Source: CAVVEQ01 sp963806635
GTDB taxonomy: Bacteria; Chloroflexota; Anaerolineae; Anaerolineales; Anaerolineaceae
Assembly (NCBI GenBank): GCA_963806635.1
Contig: CAWDZA010000024.1
Location: 76,809 to 140,808, forward strand
Length of the DNA: 64,000 nt
Direction: 5' to 3'
Below the pieces are notes generated by a model. That model searched no databases. It was not told the origin of the DNA and was given only the letters and a program-made list of their open reading frames with translations. Positions 18,037-24,846 of this stretch are shown piece after piece. The translations under genes were made by a program, and so were the position numbers. Position 1 is the first letter of the stretch; every line of letters starts with the position of its first letter.

Positions 18037-18128
18037 TACCAGCGAAGCGGTACAGCGTACCAGCGAAGCGGTACAGCGTACCAGCGAAGCGGTACAGCGT
18101 ACCAGCGAAGCGGTACAGCGTACCAGCG
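18037..18128. repeat. 21-bp tandem repeat, four full copies plus a partial
   Basis: Four exact head-to-tail copies of a 21-base unit (TACCAGCGAAGCGGTACAGC plus a final G) start at 18037, 18058, 18079 and 18100. A partial fifth begins at 18121. Each unit holds an inverted repeat GTACC-N8-GGTAC. The array lies between the divergent sugar transferase and selenoprotein genes, and 21 bp is two helical turns. Confidence 0.9.
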
Positions 18129-18156
18129 ATGAAAAAAAGAGGCACCCGCCATCGGG

Positions 18157-18162
18157 TATAAT
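18157..18162 (+). promoter_or_regulatory. -10 box of the selenoprotein-trpS-dtd operon
   Basis: TATAAT preceded by GGG, 29 bases before the selenoprotein ATG. No clear -35 is seen at the right spacing; A-rich DNA lies there instead. Confidence 0.4.
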
Positions 18163-18191
18163 TCCGGCAGAGACACCAGGAGGCAACCAAT

Positions 18192-18422
18192 ATGAAGATC
18201 ACCATCCAGTACTGCATGGTCTGAGCATATACCGATAAAGCTGCCGGTCTGGCAGCCGAGATCCTCAAGAATTTTGAATCCCGCCTGGAATCCCTCACCC
18301 TGCTGCCCTCGGATGGCGGCAGGTTTGAGGTGAGCATAGATGGTAACCTTATATACTCCAAGCTCTCCAACGGGCGCTTTCCGCGCCCTGGCGAGGTGGA
18401 AGACTTGATCCGCAAACTCTGA
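18192..18422 (+). CDS. SelW/Rdx-family selenoprotein (in-frame UGA as Sec)
   Basis: A 76-residue thioredoxin-like Rdx protein, read through one UGA at 18222-18224 as selenocysteine. It begins MKITIQYCMVU, so the Cys at 8 and Sec at 11 form the CxxU redox motif of SelW, SelT and SelH relatives. The rest fits the family: AEILKNFESRLESLTLLPSDGG, then FEVSIDGNLIYSKLSNGRFP and a C-terminal helix. AGGAGG lies 8 bases before the ATG. A SECIS-like hairpin follows the UGA at the right distance, and a UGA-containing selD lies 2.6 kb away. Members are thought to be thiol oxidoreductases; the partner is unknown. trpS begins 14 bases after the stop. A gene finder would miss this gene. Confidence 0.87.
18222..18256 (+). 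promoter_or_regulatory. UGA codon and bacterial SECIS-like hairpin
   Basis: Sixteen bases after the UGA comes a 6-bp perfect stem, GCTGCC with GGCAGC, closing the loop GGTCT (18246-18250). The apical GGUCU equals that of the Escherichia coli fdhF SECIS as I recall it. This is the element SelB would bind. Confidence 0.75.
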
Positions 18423-18436
18423 ACGGAAAGGTTCGA

Positions 18437-19423
18437 ATGTCCAAGAAAGGCCGCGTTTTTTCCGGCGCCCGACCCACGGGCCGCCAACACCTGGGGAATT
18501 ACCTGGGCGCAATCAAGAACTACGTCGCGCTGCAGGAGGAATACGACTGCGTTTATTGCATTGTGGACCTGCACGCGCTGACCACCCTGGATACCACCGA
18601 GAACCTGCGCGCCAACACGCTGGAGATGGCATTGGATTGGTTGGCAGCCGGCATCCGCCCGGCAGAATCCATCATGTTCATCCAATCCCACGTGCGCCAG
18701 GTGAATGAGCTTTATACGATCCTTTCCATGGTCAGCCCATTGGGGAAATTGACCGATCTTCCCACTTTCAAGGAAAAAGTACGCGAGCAGCCCCACAACG
18801 TGAATTTCGGGTTGGTGGGTTACCCAGTGCTCATGACCGCTGATATCGTTCTGTATAAAACCGACGTTGTGCCGGTGGGCGTGGACCAGGCACCGCACAT
18901 CGAGTTCGCCCGCGAGACGGTGCGTTCCTTTAACCACACTTATAAAACCCAGGTGCTCATTGAACCGAAGATGAAGGCCACCGAATTCCCCAAGGTGCTG
19001 GGTACCGATGGCGTGCAGAAGATGAGCAAGAGCCTCAATAACCACATCGAGCTGGCTGCCACCCCGGAGGAGACCGAAAAACGCGTGCTCACCATGGTCA
19101 CCGACCCAGCGCGCATCCGCCGTACAGACCCAGGCAACCCGGATGTCTGTAATGTGTTCTCCTTCCATAAGATGTTCTCCAGCGCCGATGAGATCGCCAT
19201 GGTCAACACCGAATGCCGCAGGGCAGGCATCGGCTGCGTGGACTGCAAAAAGCTGATGGCGAAGAACCTCAACGCCTCTCTTGTCCCCTTCCGTGCCCGC
19301 CGCGAGGAATTTGCCCGCAAACCCGAAGATGTCTGGGACACGCTGAACGATGGCGCCAAACGCGCCAGTATGATCGCTGAAAAGACCATGGAAGAAGTCC
19401 GCGCTGCTGTCGGACTTCCATAA
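18437..19423 (+). CDS. trpS: Tryptophanyl-tRNA synthetase, Fe-S cluster type
   Basis: 328 residues, a class I synthetase charging tRNA-Trp. It shows the HIGH-equivalent RQHLGNYLG and the KMSKS loop at VQKMSKSLNN. A C-x21-C-x6-C-x2-C pattern near residues 236-270 (DVCNVF, then TECRRAGIGCVDCKK) resembles the 4Fe-4S cluster site of the Thermotoga maritima enzyme (C-x22-C-x6-C-x2-C), which helps recognise the tRNA anticodon. Length is normal. It follows the selenoprotein gene by 14 bases and precedes dtd by 9, so the three form an operon. Confidence 0.95.
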   Translation: MSKKGRVFSGARPTGRQHLGNYLGAIKNYVALQEEYDCVYCIVDLHALTTLDTTENLRANTLEMALDWLAAGIRPAESIMFIQSHVRQVNELYTILSMVSPLGKLTDLPTFKEKVREQPHNVNFGLVGYPVLMTADIVLYKTDVVPVGVDQAPHIEFARETVRSFNHTYKTQVLIEPKMKATEFPKVLGTDGVQKMSKSLNNHIELAATPEETEKRVLTMVTDPARIRRTDPGNPDVCNVFSFHKMFSSADEIAMVNTECRRAGIGCVDCKKLMAKNLNASLVPFRARREEFARKPEDVWDTLNDGAKRASMIAEKTMEEVRAAVGLP

Positions 19424-19432
19424 AGAATTCCT

Positions 19433-19870
19433 ATGAGGGCTGTGGTTCAGAGGGTCGCTTCCGCTTCCGTCTCAGTGGATGGAAAAACCATCTCCTCCAT
19501 TGATCGGGGTCTCTTGATCCTTCTCGGGGTCGGTCCCACCGATACCGAAGACGTTGCTCAGCAGCTGGCGAAAAAGATCGCCGCGATGCGCATCTTTCCA
19601 GACGCGGATGGAAAAATGAATCTTTCGGTTCGCGAGGCTGGCGGCGCAGCCATCGTCGTCTCACAGTTCACCCTCTATGCTGATACCCGCAAAGGCAACC
19701 GCCCTTCTTTCATCGGGGCTGCCGCCCCGGATCTGGCCAGCCCGCTCTGCGCCCGGTTCGTGGAATACCTGACCGCGGAGGAGGTCCCCACCCAAACGGG
19801 AGAATTCGGCGCGCACATGCAGGTGAGCCTGGTCAATGATGGCCCGGTCACGATCCTTTTGGAGGTGTAG
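19433..19870 (+). CDS. dtd: D-aminoacyl-tRNA deacylase
   Basis: 145 residues. The enzyme hydrolyses D-amino acids and glycine from mischarged tRNAs. Signature motifs are the N-terminal MRAVVQRV, the catalytic SQFTLYADTRKGNRPSF and the NDGPVTILLE C-terminus (the variable NxGPVT motif). Length equals the family norm. It lies 9 bases after trpS, an apt proofreading neighbour. Confidence 0.95.
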   Translation: MRAVVQRVASASVSVDGKTISSIDRGLLILLGVGPTDTEDVAQQLAKKIAAMRIFPDADGKMNLSVREAGGAAIVVSQFTLYADTRKGNRPSFIGAAAPDLASPLCARFVEYLTAEEVPTQTGEFGAHMQVSLVNDGPVTILLEV

Positions 19871-19953
19871 AGTGGGTTCCCACTGTATAATCCGTTTCTT
19901 ATGTTGTTCTTATACCCTGAATGTATAATTCGATTAATTAGAAGGAGTGAAAA

Positions 19954-20986
19954 ATGAACATAGCCAGTCTTGTTTCCACAATTGCCGTTTTCTTGTGGGT
20001 AGGATTTGTAGTGGTCCTTATTCTTGTGGTGGTTGCTGCCTGGCGCGGCCGCCCGATCAAGAAGGGATCGCTCATCATCCTGGTTATCGGTGCTGTCGCC
20101 ATCGCCACCAGCCTGCTCAGTGCCGGCCTTGTCTGGGTCAATCCCGAAGAACGCGGAATGGTCGTCTCCGCCCTTCAGCCAGAAGGGTACCGCCCAGAGG
20201 CGCTGAACCCGGGCTTGCACTTCATCGTCCCCTTTGCCGAAAATGTGGTTCTCTACCCCATTTCCAAGCAGACCTATACCATGTCCATTGCCCCGAATGA
20301 GGGGCAGGTGTCCGGGGATGATTCCATCTCCGCCCGCACCTCCGATGGGCAGGAAGTGATGGTGGATGCCTCGGTGATCTACCAGATCGACCCATCCAAA
20401 GTGACCCAGGTCGCCATCCAATGGCAAAACCGCTATTCCGATGACCTGGTCCGCCCGGTCTCGCGCGGCGTGATCCGGGATGCGATCTCGCAGTTCAGTG
20501 TCCAGGATGTCTACAGCACCAAGCGGGTGAGGTTTCAGAAATCATCACGAGACCTCGCTCAAAGAACAATTGGACCTGAACGGGTTGCAATTGATCGATT
20601 TCGTCCTGCGCAATATCCAGTTCTCGCCGGAATATGCCGCCTCGGTGGAGCAAAAGCAGATCGCCGAGCAGCAAGCCCAGCAGGCAGCCTTTGTGGTGCA
20701 GCAGAAGCAGCAGGAAGCCCAACAAGCCCGTGAAGTGGCCAAAGGGCAGGCGGATGCCGCCGTGACTGTGGCGGAAGGTAATGCAAAATCGCGCATCATC
20801 AATGCTGATGCTGAAGCTAAAGCCCTGGCAACGATCCAGGCCGCCCTGCAGGGGCACCCCGAGCTGCTCACCTACCAGTACATCACCAAGCTGGCTCCCA
20901 ACATCCAGGCTATGCTGCTGCCGAGTAATTCACCCTTTATCATGAACCTTCCCAACATGGGTCTGACCGGTCAAACCGGGCAATAA
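19954..20986 (+). CDS. SPFH/Band 7 (prohibitin-like) membrane protein, two apparent frameshifts
   Basis: An N-terminal pair of transmembrane helices (about residues 8-30 and 37-58) is followed by an SPFH domain (VNPEERGMVVSALQPEGY to DASVIYQIDPSKV) and a long Gln/Ala-rich coiled coil (SVEQKQIAEQQAQQAAFVVQ). The frame breaks twice near 20525-20555. Adding one G in AAGCGGGTGAGG and one C in ATCACGAGACC gives a continuous STKRGEVSEIIT-ETSLKEQLDLNGL, about 344 residues. Both changes extend short runs, so sequencing error is the likely cause. Family members scaffold membrane microdomains. GAAGGAG precedes the ATG. The gene stands alone, ending in a terminator. Confidence 0.8.
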
Positions 20987-21003
20987 TAAGGTCGCAAGAA
21001 TTA

Positions 21004-21036
21004 AAATCAGGGCAGCCAGGCTGCCCTGATTTGTTT
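21004..21036 (+). terminator. Intrinsic terminator after the SPFH gene
   Basis: A 10-bp perfect stem, ATCAGGGCAG with CTGCCCTGAT, closes a 5-base loop and is followed by TTGTTT. Confidence 0.8.
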
Positions 21037-21048
21037 AACCACACTGGG

Positions 21049-21054
21049 TATAAT
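21049..21054 (+). promoter_or_regulatory. -10 box of selD, leaderless arrangement
   Basis: GGGTATAAT ends 6 bases before the selD ATG at 21061, and no ribosome binding site is present. Transcription would start at or next to the ATG. Confidence 0.5.
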
Positions 21055-21060
21055 TAACCC

Positions 21061-22128
21061 ATGACCAATGAGCCCCCCGCTCCCTCAGGCAGGCAGATCC
21101 GCCTGACCAGCCTTTCCAGCTGCGCGGGTTGAGCTTCCAAGCTCAACGCGGAAACGCTGGCGCAGGTGCTGCGCCCCCTGGCTGGAACCTTCAAACCCGG
21201 TGATTATCCCGACCTGCTGGTTGGGTTGGATGCGCCAGATGATGCCGCCGTCTGGAAGCTGGACGATGGCCGTGCCATCGTTGTCACCACCGATTTCTTC
21301 ACCCCCGTGGTGGATGATGCCTACGATTATGGTTCGATCGCGGCTGCCAATTCGCTCTCGGATATCTACGCCATGGGTGGCAAGCCCTTCCTGGCGCTCA
21401 ATATCGCCGCCCTGCCGCCCGACCTGCCTCCAGAGATCGGCGCGGAGATCTTCCGCGGCGGCGCCGAAAAAGCCCGCGAGGCCGGGGTGGTGATCGCCGG
21501 CGGGCACACCGTCCAAGATAAGGAACCCAAGTACGGCCTGGTTGCGCTCGGGTTTGTGGATCCGGCCAAAATGCTGACAAAAGCCGGCGCAAAGGTTGGC
21601 GACATGCTGGTGCTGACCAAGCCGCTTGGGTTCGGCACCACCACCACCGCGCTCAAACAGCAGAAAGCCGAACCCGGTGATGTTGAAGAAGTGGTGGGCT
21701 GGATGAAGCGGCTGAACGACAAGGCTTCGGAGTTGGCGGTGGATTTCGGGGTGAAGGCCTGCACCGATATCACCGGCTTCAGCCTGATGGGGCACGGCCT
21801 GGAGCTTGCCCGCGCCAGCGGGGTGGGATTGACAAATCGAATTTAGCGTCTGCCTTTTGTGAGCTGTGCACAGAAATACGCCCGCATGGGAGCCTTCCCT
21901 GGTGGCGCATTCGATAACAAGCATTTCTACGCGAGGAATGTGCAGATCGAAGCCAATCTGGATGAAGCCTCCGAGATGCTGCTCTACGACCCGCAGACCA
22001 GCGGTGGCCTGCTGATGGCGGTTCCGCATCACCAGCTGGAGAAACTGCTGGGGAAGGCTGGAGAGATCAACCAATCCGTCTGGGTGATCGGCGAAGTGAT
22101 TTCAGGAAGTGGAATCCGGATCGTGTGA
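21061..22128 (+). CDS. selD: Selenide, water dikinase with Sec at the active site; two compensating indels
   Basis: SelD makes selenophosphate from selenide and ATP. Starting at the ATG at 21061, the protein reads LTSLSSCAG, then UGA at 21130-21132, then ASKL. The UGA sits where other SelDs have the catalytic Cys or Sec, followed by the conserved Lys. Family blocks follow: GLDAPDDAAVW, TTDFFTPVVDD, NSLSDIYAMGG, AGGHTVQD, TDITGFSLMGHGLE and DPQTSGGLL. A TAG at 21844 interrupts the frame. Removing one A before CAAATCGAA and adding one C before GTCTGCC restores LQIEFSRLPFVSCAQKYARMG, so two offsetting single-base errors are likely. The repaired protein is about 355 residues, normal for SelD. selA, selB and tRNA-Sec are not in the window. 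Confidence 0.9.
21130..21175 (+). promoter_or_regulatory. UGA codon and SECIS-like hairpin in selD
   Basis: Beginning 26 bases after the UGA is a 6-bp perfect stem, GGCGCA with TGCGCC, around the loop GGTGC (21165-21169). The GG start of the apical loop and the distance fit bacterial SECIS elements. Confidence 0.6.
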
Positions 22129-22163
22129 GATCCGATTACAAATAAATAATTAGGAGAATTGAA

Positions 22164-22361
22164 ATGAGCGATTTGAAATGCCCGTCCTGCAAAGCCGAGA
22201 TCACCGCAGATGTTGCCGAATGCCCGAATTGCCACACCGCCCTCAAGTGGACGGATGGCGTTCCATCCCTGGGAACCAAGCTCTCCCGCCGGGCAATGAT
22301 CGGCGGCATCATCGTCCTGCTGGTGGTGATCATCGTCATCGTCATCCTGGTTGTTCGCTAG
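22164..22361 (+). CDS. Small zinc-ribbon membrane protein
   Basis: 65 residues. An N-terminal zinc ribbon (LKCPSCKAEITADVAECPNCHTALK, two CxxC knuckles) is followed by a short linker and a C-terminal transmembrane helix (about residues 43-63). TAGGAG lies upstream of the ATG. It starts 36 bases after selD and ends in a strong terminator, so it may be co-transcribed with selD. The function is unknown. Confidence 0.8.
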   Translation: MSDLKCPSCKAEITADVAECPNCHTALKWTDGVPSLGTKLSRRAMIGGIIVLLVVIIVIVILVVR

Positions 22362-22371
22362 GAAATAACAA

Positions 22372-22404
22372 GCGGAGGCATCTGAAATGCCTCCGCATTT
22401 TTCT
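22372..22404 (+). terminator. Intrinsic terminator after the zinc-ribbon gene
   Basis: A 10-bp perfect stem, GCGGAGGCAT with ATGCCTCCGC, followed by TTTTTCT. It probably serves both the selD side and the convergent small gene at 22425. Confidence 0.85.
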
Positions 22405-22424
22405 ATTGCCATCCAGAGCACCAG

Positions 22425-22616
22425 CTACCCCCTGGTGATGCGGATCATTGCCTGCTGCGAGCCGTATTTTGCCAATTTCCCGCCGGAGGAGAACCGGCTG
22501 CCGAGGGGCTTCCAGCCCTGGACTGCCAGCTCGTTCACCTTGCGCTCCAGGTCGGTGGGACCGAACCCAAGCACAACCGTGTATTCGATCTTCCTGCCTA
22601 AAATGTCCATACTCAC
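22425..22616 (-). CDS. Small DUF4177-like protein
   Basis: 63 residues beginning MSMDILGRKIEYTVVLGFGPTDLERKVNELAVQGWKPL. The pattern of a first strand, then a helix with LExxxNxLAxxGW, is typical of short DUF4177-type proteins of unknown function. GGAGG lies upstream of the start on the minus strand (TAAGGAGGTGAGT). Confidence 0.6.
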   Translation of the reverse strand: MSMDILGRKIEYTVVLGFGPTDLERKVNELAVQGWKPLGSRFSSGGKLAKYGSQQAMIRITRG

Positions 22617-22718
22617 CTCCTTATTTGGGTGGGTAAGGAATATGGGTTACAAAAAGAGTGCCAACTTATAAAGCGCGGTGTTCCCGAATTTCATGACCGG
22701 CACCTGGAAAGTTTCTGG

Positions 22719-22943
22719 TTAGCTTCCTCGCTTACCTGGTTGCGTTTCCTCTTCGCTCGCAAATGCCAGTTGTTTTTCCTGCATGGCGTCCAAGATCACG
22801 TTATACGCTTTTGGCCCCATGCCGTGCAGGCGCATCAATTCCTTCTCGCTCACCCGGGTGAAATCCTCCAACCGTGCCAGCCCCGCGGCTGCCAGCGCCC
22901 TGCGCGCCGGGTTGCTGATGGGAAGTGCGTCCAATTCACTCAT
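22719..22943 (-). CDS. Small helix-hairpin-helix (RNA polymerase alpha C-terminal-like) protein
   Basis: 74 residues. NPARRALAAAGLARLEDFTRVSEKELMRLHGMGPKAYNVILDAM has the helix-hairpin-helix layout of alpha C-terminal-domain-like proteins, with GMGPKA as the hairpin. It would bind nucleic acid or act as an adaptor. AAAAGA precedes the ATG. There is no operon partner except possibly the DUF4177-like gene downstream. Confidence 0.7.
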   Translation of the reverse strand: MSELDALPISNPARRALAAAGLARLEDFTRVSEKELMRLHGMGPKAYNVILDAMQEKQLAFASEEETQPGKRGS

Positions 22944-23077
22944 TCTTTTCGCCTTTCACCCGTAGACTCAATATCCGTCCGATCCAATGTTCCAAACCCG
23001 AATGGCCAGATAAATTTCCCATCCATGTTCATGTATTATAAGATGGACTCATTTCCGCCTAATAATCAGTTCAAATT

Positions 23078-23115
23078 CAAGTGGATGATGGCGGGTATAG
23101 AACCGGTACCCGCCC
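23078..23115 (+). repeat. REP-like palindromic repeat, copy 2
   Basis: CAAGTGGAT, GAT, then the near-palindrome GGCGGGTA-TAGAACCGG-TACCCGCC, matching the minus-strand copy at 11359-11397. It lies in the 246-base gap before ggt. Confidence 0.6.
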
Positions 23116-23176
23116 CACACGGGACGATTTCCTACATCCCGTTCAGCCAATCAATTATTCGACTCATCACCCATGT

Positions 23177-23182
23177 TATAGT
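23177..23182 (+). promoter_or_regulatory. -10 box of ggt, leaderless arrangement
   Basis: TGTTATAGT ends 6 bases before the ATG at 23189, with no ribosome binding site in the CAAAGC spacer. Confidence 0.4.
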
Positions 23183-23188
23183 CAAAGC

Positions 23189-24815
23189 ATGGAACCGCTT
23201 CCCTTTCAATCCCACCGCTCCCCCGTTTATTCCACCCGCGGCATGGTGGCTGCCTCCCAGCCGCTGGCTGTCGCCGCCGGGTTGGAGATCCTTTCAGCGG
23301 GCGGCAACGCAGCGGATGCCGCTGTGGCGGTCGCCGCCGCGCTGAACGTCACCGAGCCCACCTCCACCGGCCTGGGCGGGGATGCCTTCGCCCTGTTTTA
23401 CGATGCCGCCACCCGACAGCGTCTCCGCCATCAACGGCTCCGGGCGTGCGCCTGGCGCGCTCTCCCTCGAACGCCTGACGCGGGAGGGGTACAAGGATCA
23501 GCTCCCCCCATATCACCCCTATAATGTCACCGTTCCGGGCGCCTGCGGCTTGTGGTGCGAACTCACCACCCGGTTGGGCAAACTTCCGCTTGCCACCACG
23601 CTTGCCCCCGCCATCCGCCTGGCGGAGGAGGGCTTCCCGATTGCCCCAATCACCGCATATTTCTGGCAGCGGGCGGCGCAAGGACAACTGGCGCAGGCTG
23701 CAAACGGCATTGAGCTGACCATCGAAGGGCGCGGTCCGCAAGCCGGGGAGATCTTCCGCAACGCGGGGCTGGCGAAAACTTTGAAAACAATTGCGGAAGG
23801 CGGGAAAAAAGCATTCTACGAAGGACCGATCGCCGATGCGATCGTCTCCATACTACAGGAAGCCGGCGGCTGCATGCAGCCCGAGGACCTGGCTGCCCAC
23901 GCAAGCGAATGGGTGGTGCCGATCTCGGTGGTGTACCGGGGGGTTCGCATCTGGGAATGCCCCCCCAACGGGCAGGGGCTGGCCGCGTTGCTCGCGCTCA
24001 ACCTGCTCGAGAAATACGATCTATCCATCCTGCCACCGCTTTCCCCCATGCGGCTGCACCTGGAGATCGAAGCCCTGCGCATCGCCTTTGCCGACGCGTG
24101 CTGGTTCGTCTCCGACCCTGCCTTCTCCCCCATCCCGCTTGAAGACCTGCTCTCAAGCGCCTATGCCGATGAACGCCGGCGCGGGATCAGCCCGCAGTAC
24201 GCCCTCCCCGAGCACCTGCACGGCTTCCCCCAGGCTGGGCGGGATACGGTCTACTTCTGCGTCGTGGATGGCGATGGCAACGCCTGCTCGTTCATCAATA
24301 GCAATTACATGGGTTTTGGCACCGGCATTGTTCCGCGCGGCTGGGGATTCTCCCTGCAAAACCGCGGCGCGAATTTCAGCCTGGATCCCACCCACCCCAA
24401 CCGTCTAGAGCCCGGCAAGCGCCCCTACCACACCATCATTCCGGGGATGGCCACCCGCGAAAGCGACCAATCGCTTTTCGGTCCCTTTGGGGTGATGGGC
24501 GGCTTCATGCAGCCCCAGGGACACGTGCAGGTGCTCACCCGCATGCTGGATAACGGCCTCGATCCGCAGTCCGCGCTTGATCTCCCTCGTTTCTGCATCG
24601 ACGTGGAAAAGGATAACAACTCCATTTCACTCGAAGAAGGCATCCCGGAAGATACCCGCCAGGCGCTCGCCGGCATGCGGCACCCGGTGGAAATGGTTTC
24701 CGGCATGAACCGCGCGCTTTTCGGCAGGGGGCAGATCATCCTGCGCGATCCCGTAACCGGGGTGCTCTGCGGCGGCAGCGACCCGCGCGCGGATGGCTGC
24801 GCAATGGGGTTATAA
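23189..24815 (+). CDS. Gamma-glutamyltransferase family protein, one apparent frameshift
   Basis: An Ntn-hydrolase of the gamma-glutamyltransferase family, self-cleaved into two chains, acting on glutathione or other gamma-glutamyl compounds. It begins MVAASQPLAVAAGLEILSAGGNAADAAVA. The nucleophile Thr is expected in AGRDTVYFCVVDGDG, and the GFGTGIVPRGWGFSLQNRG and PGKRPYHTIIPGM blocks follow. The frame breaks at about 23414; one added G (ACCCGGGACAGC) gives DAATRDSVSAINGSGRAPG. No signal peptide is seen, so it may be cytoplasmic like the ywrD-type relatives. The repaired length is about 542 residues. Confidence 0.85.
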
Positions 24816-24846
24816 CCCCACCCGCGTGATACAATCCCGCCCATAG

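Noticed and set aside
18037..18128. Tandem repeat as a CRISPR array
   Set aside because: Units are directly adjacent with no spacers and no cas genes nearby.
18023..19168. Long minus-strand frame through the tandem repeat and antisense to trpS
   Set aside because: Antisense to a strongly conserved synthetase; low-complexity repeat translation; no family resemblance.
19675..20427. Minus-strand frame opposite dtd and the SPFH gene
   Set aside because: Shadow of two recognisable plus-strand genes.
21844..21846. TAG inside selD as a possible pyrrolysine or true stop
   Set aside because: Downstream frame is the same and carries conserved SelD blocks. Two offsetting one-base changes restore the expected residues across the TAG, so compensating indels are simpler.
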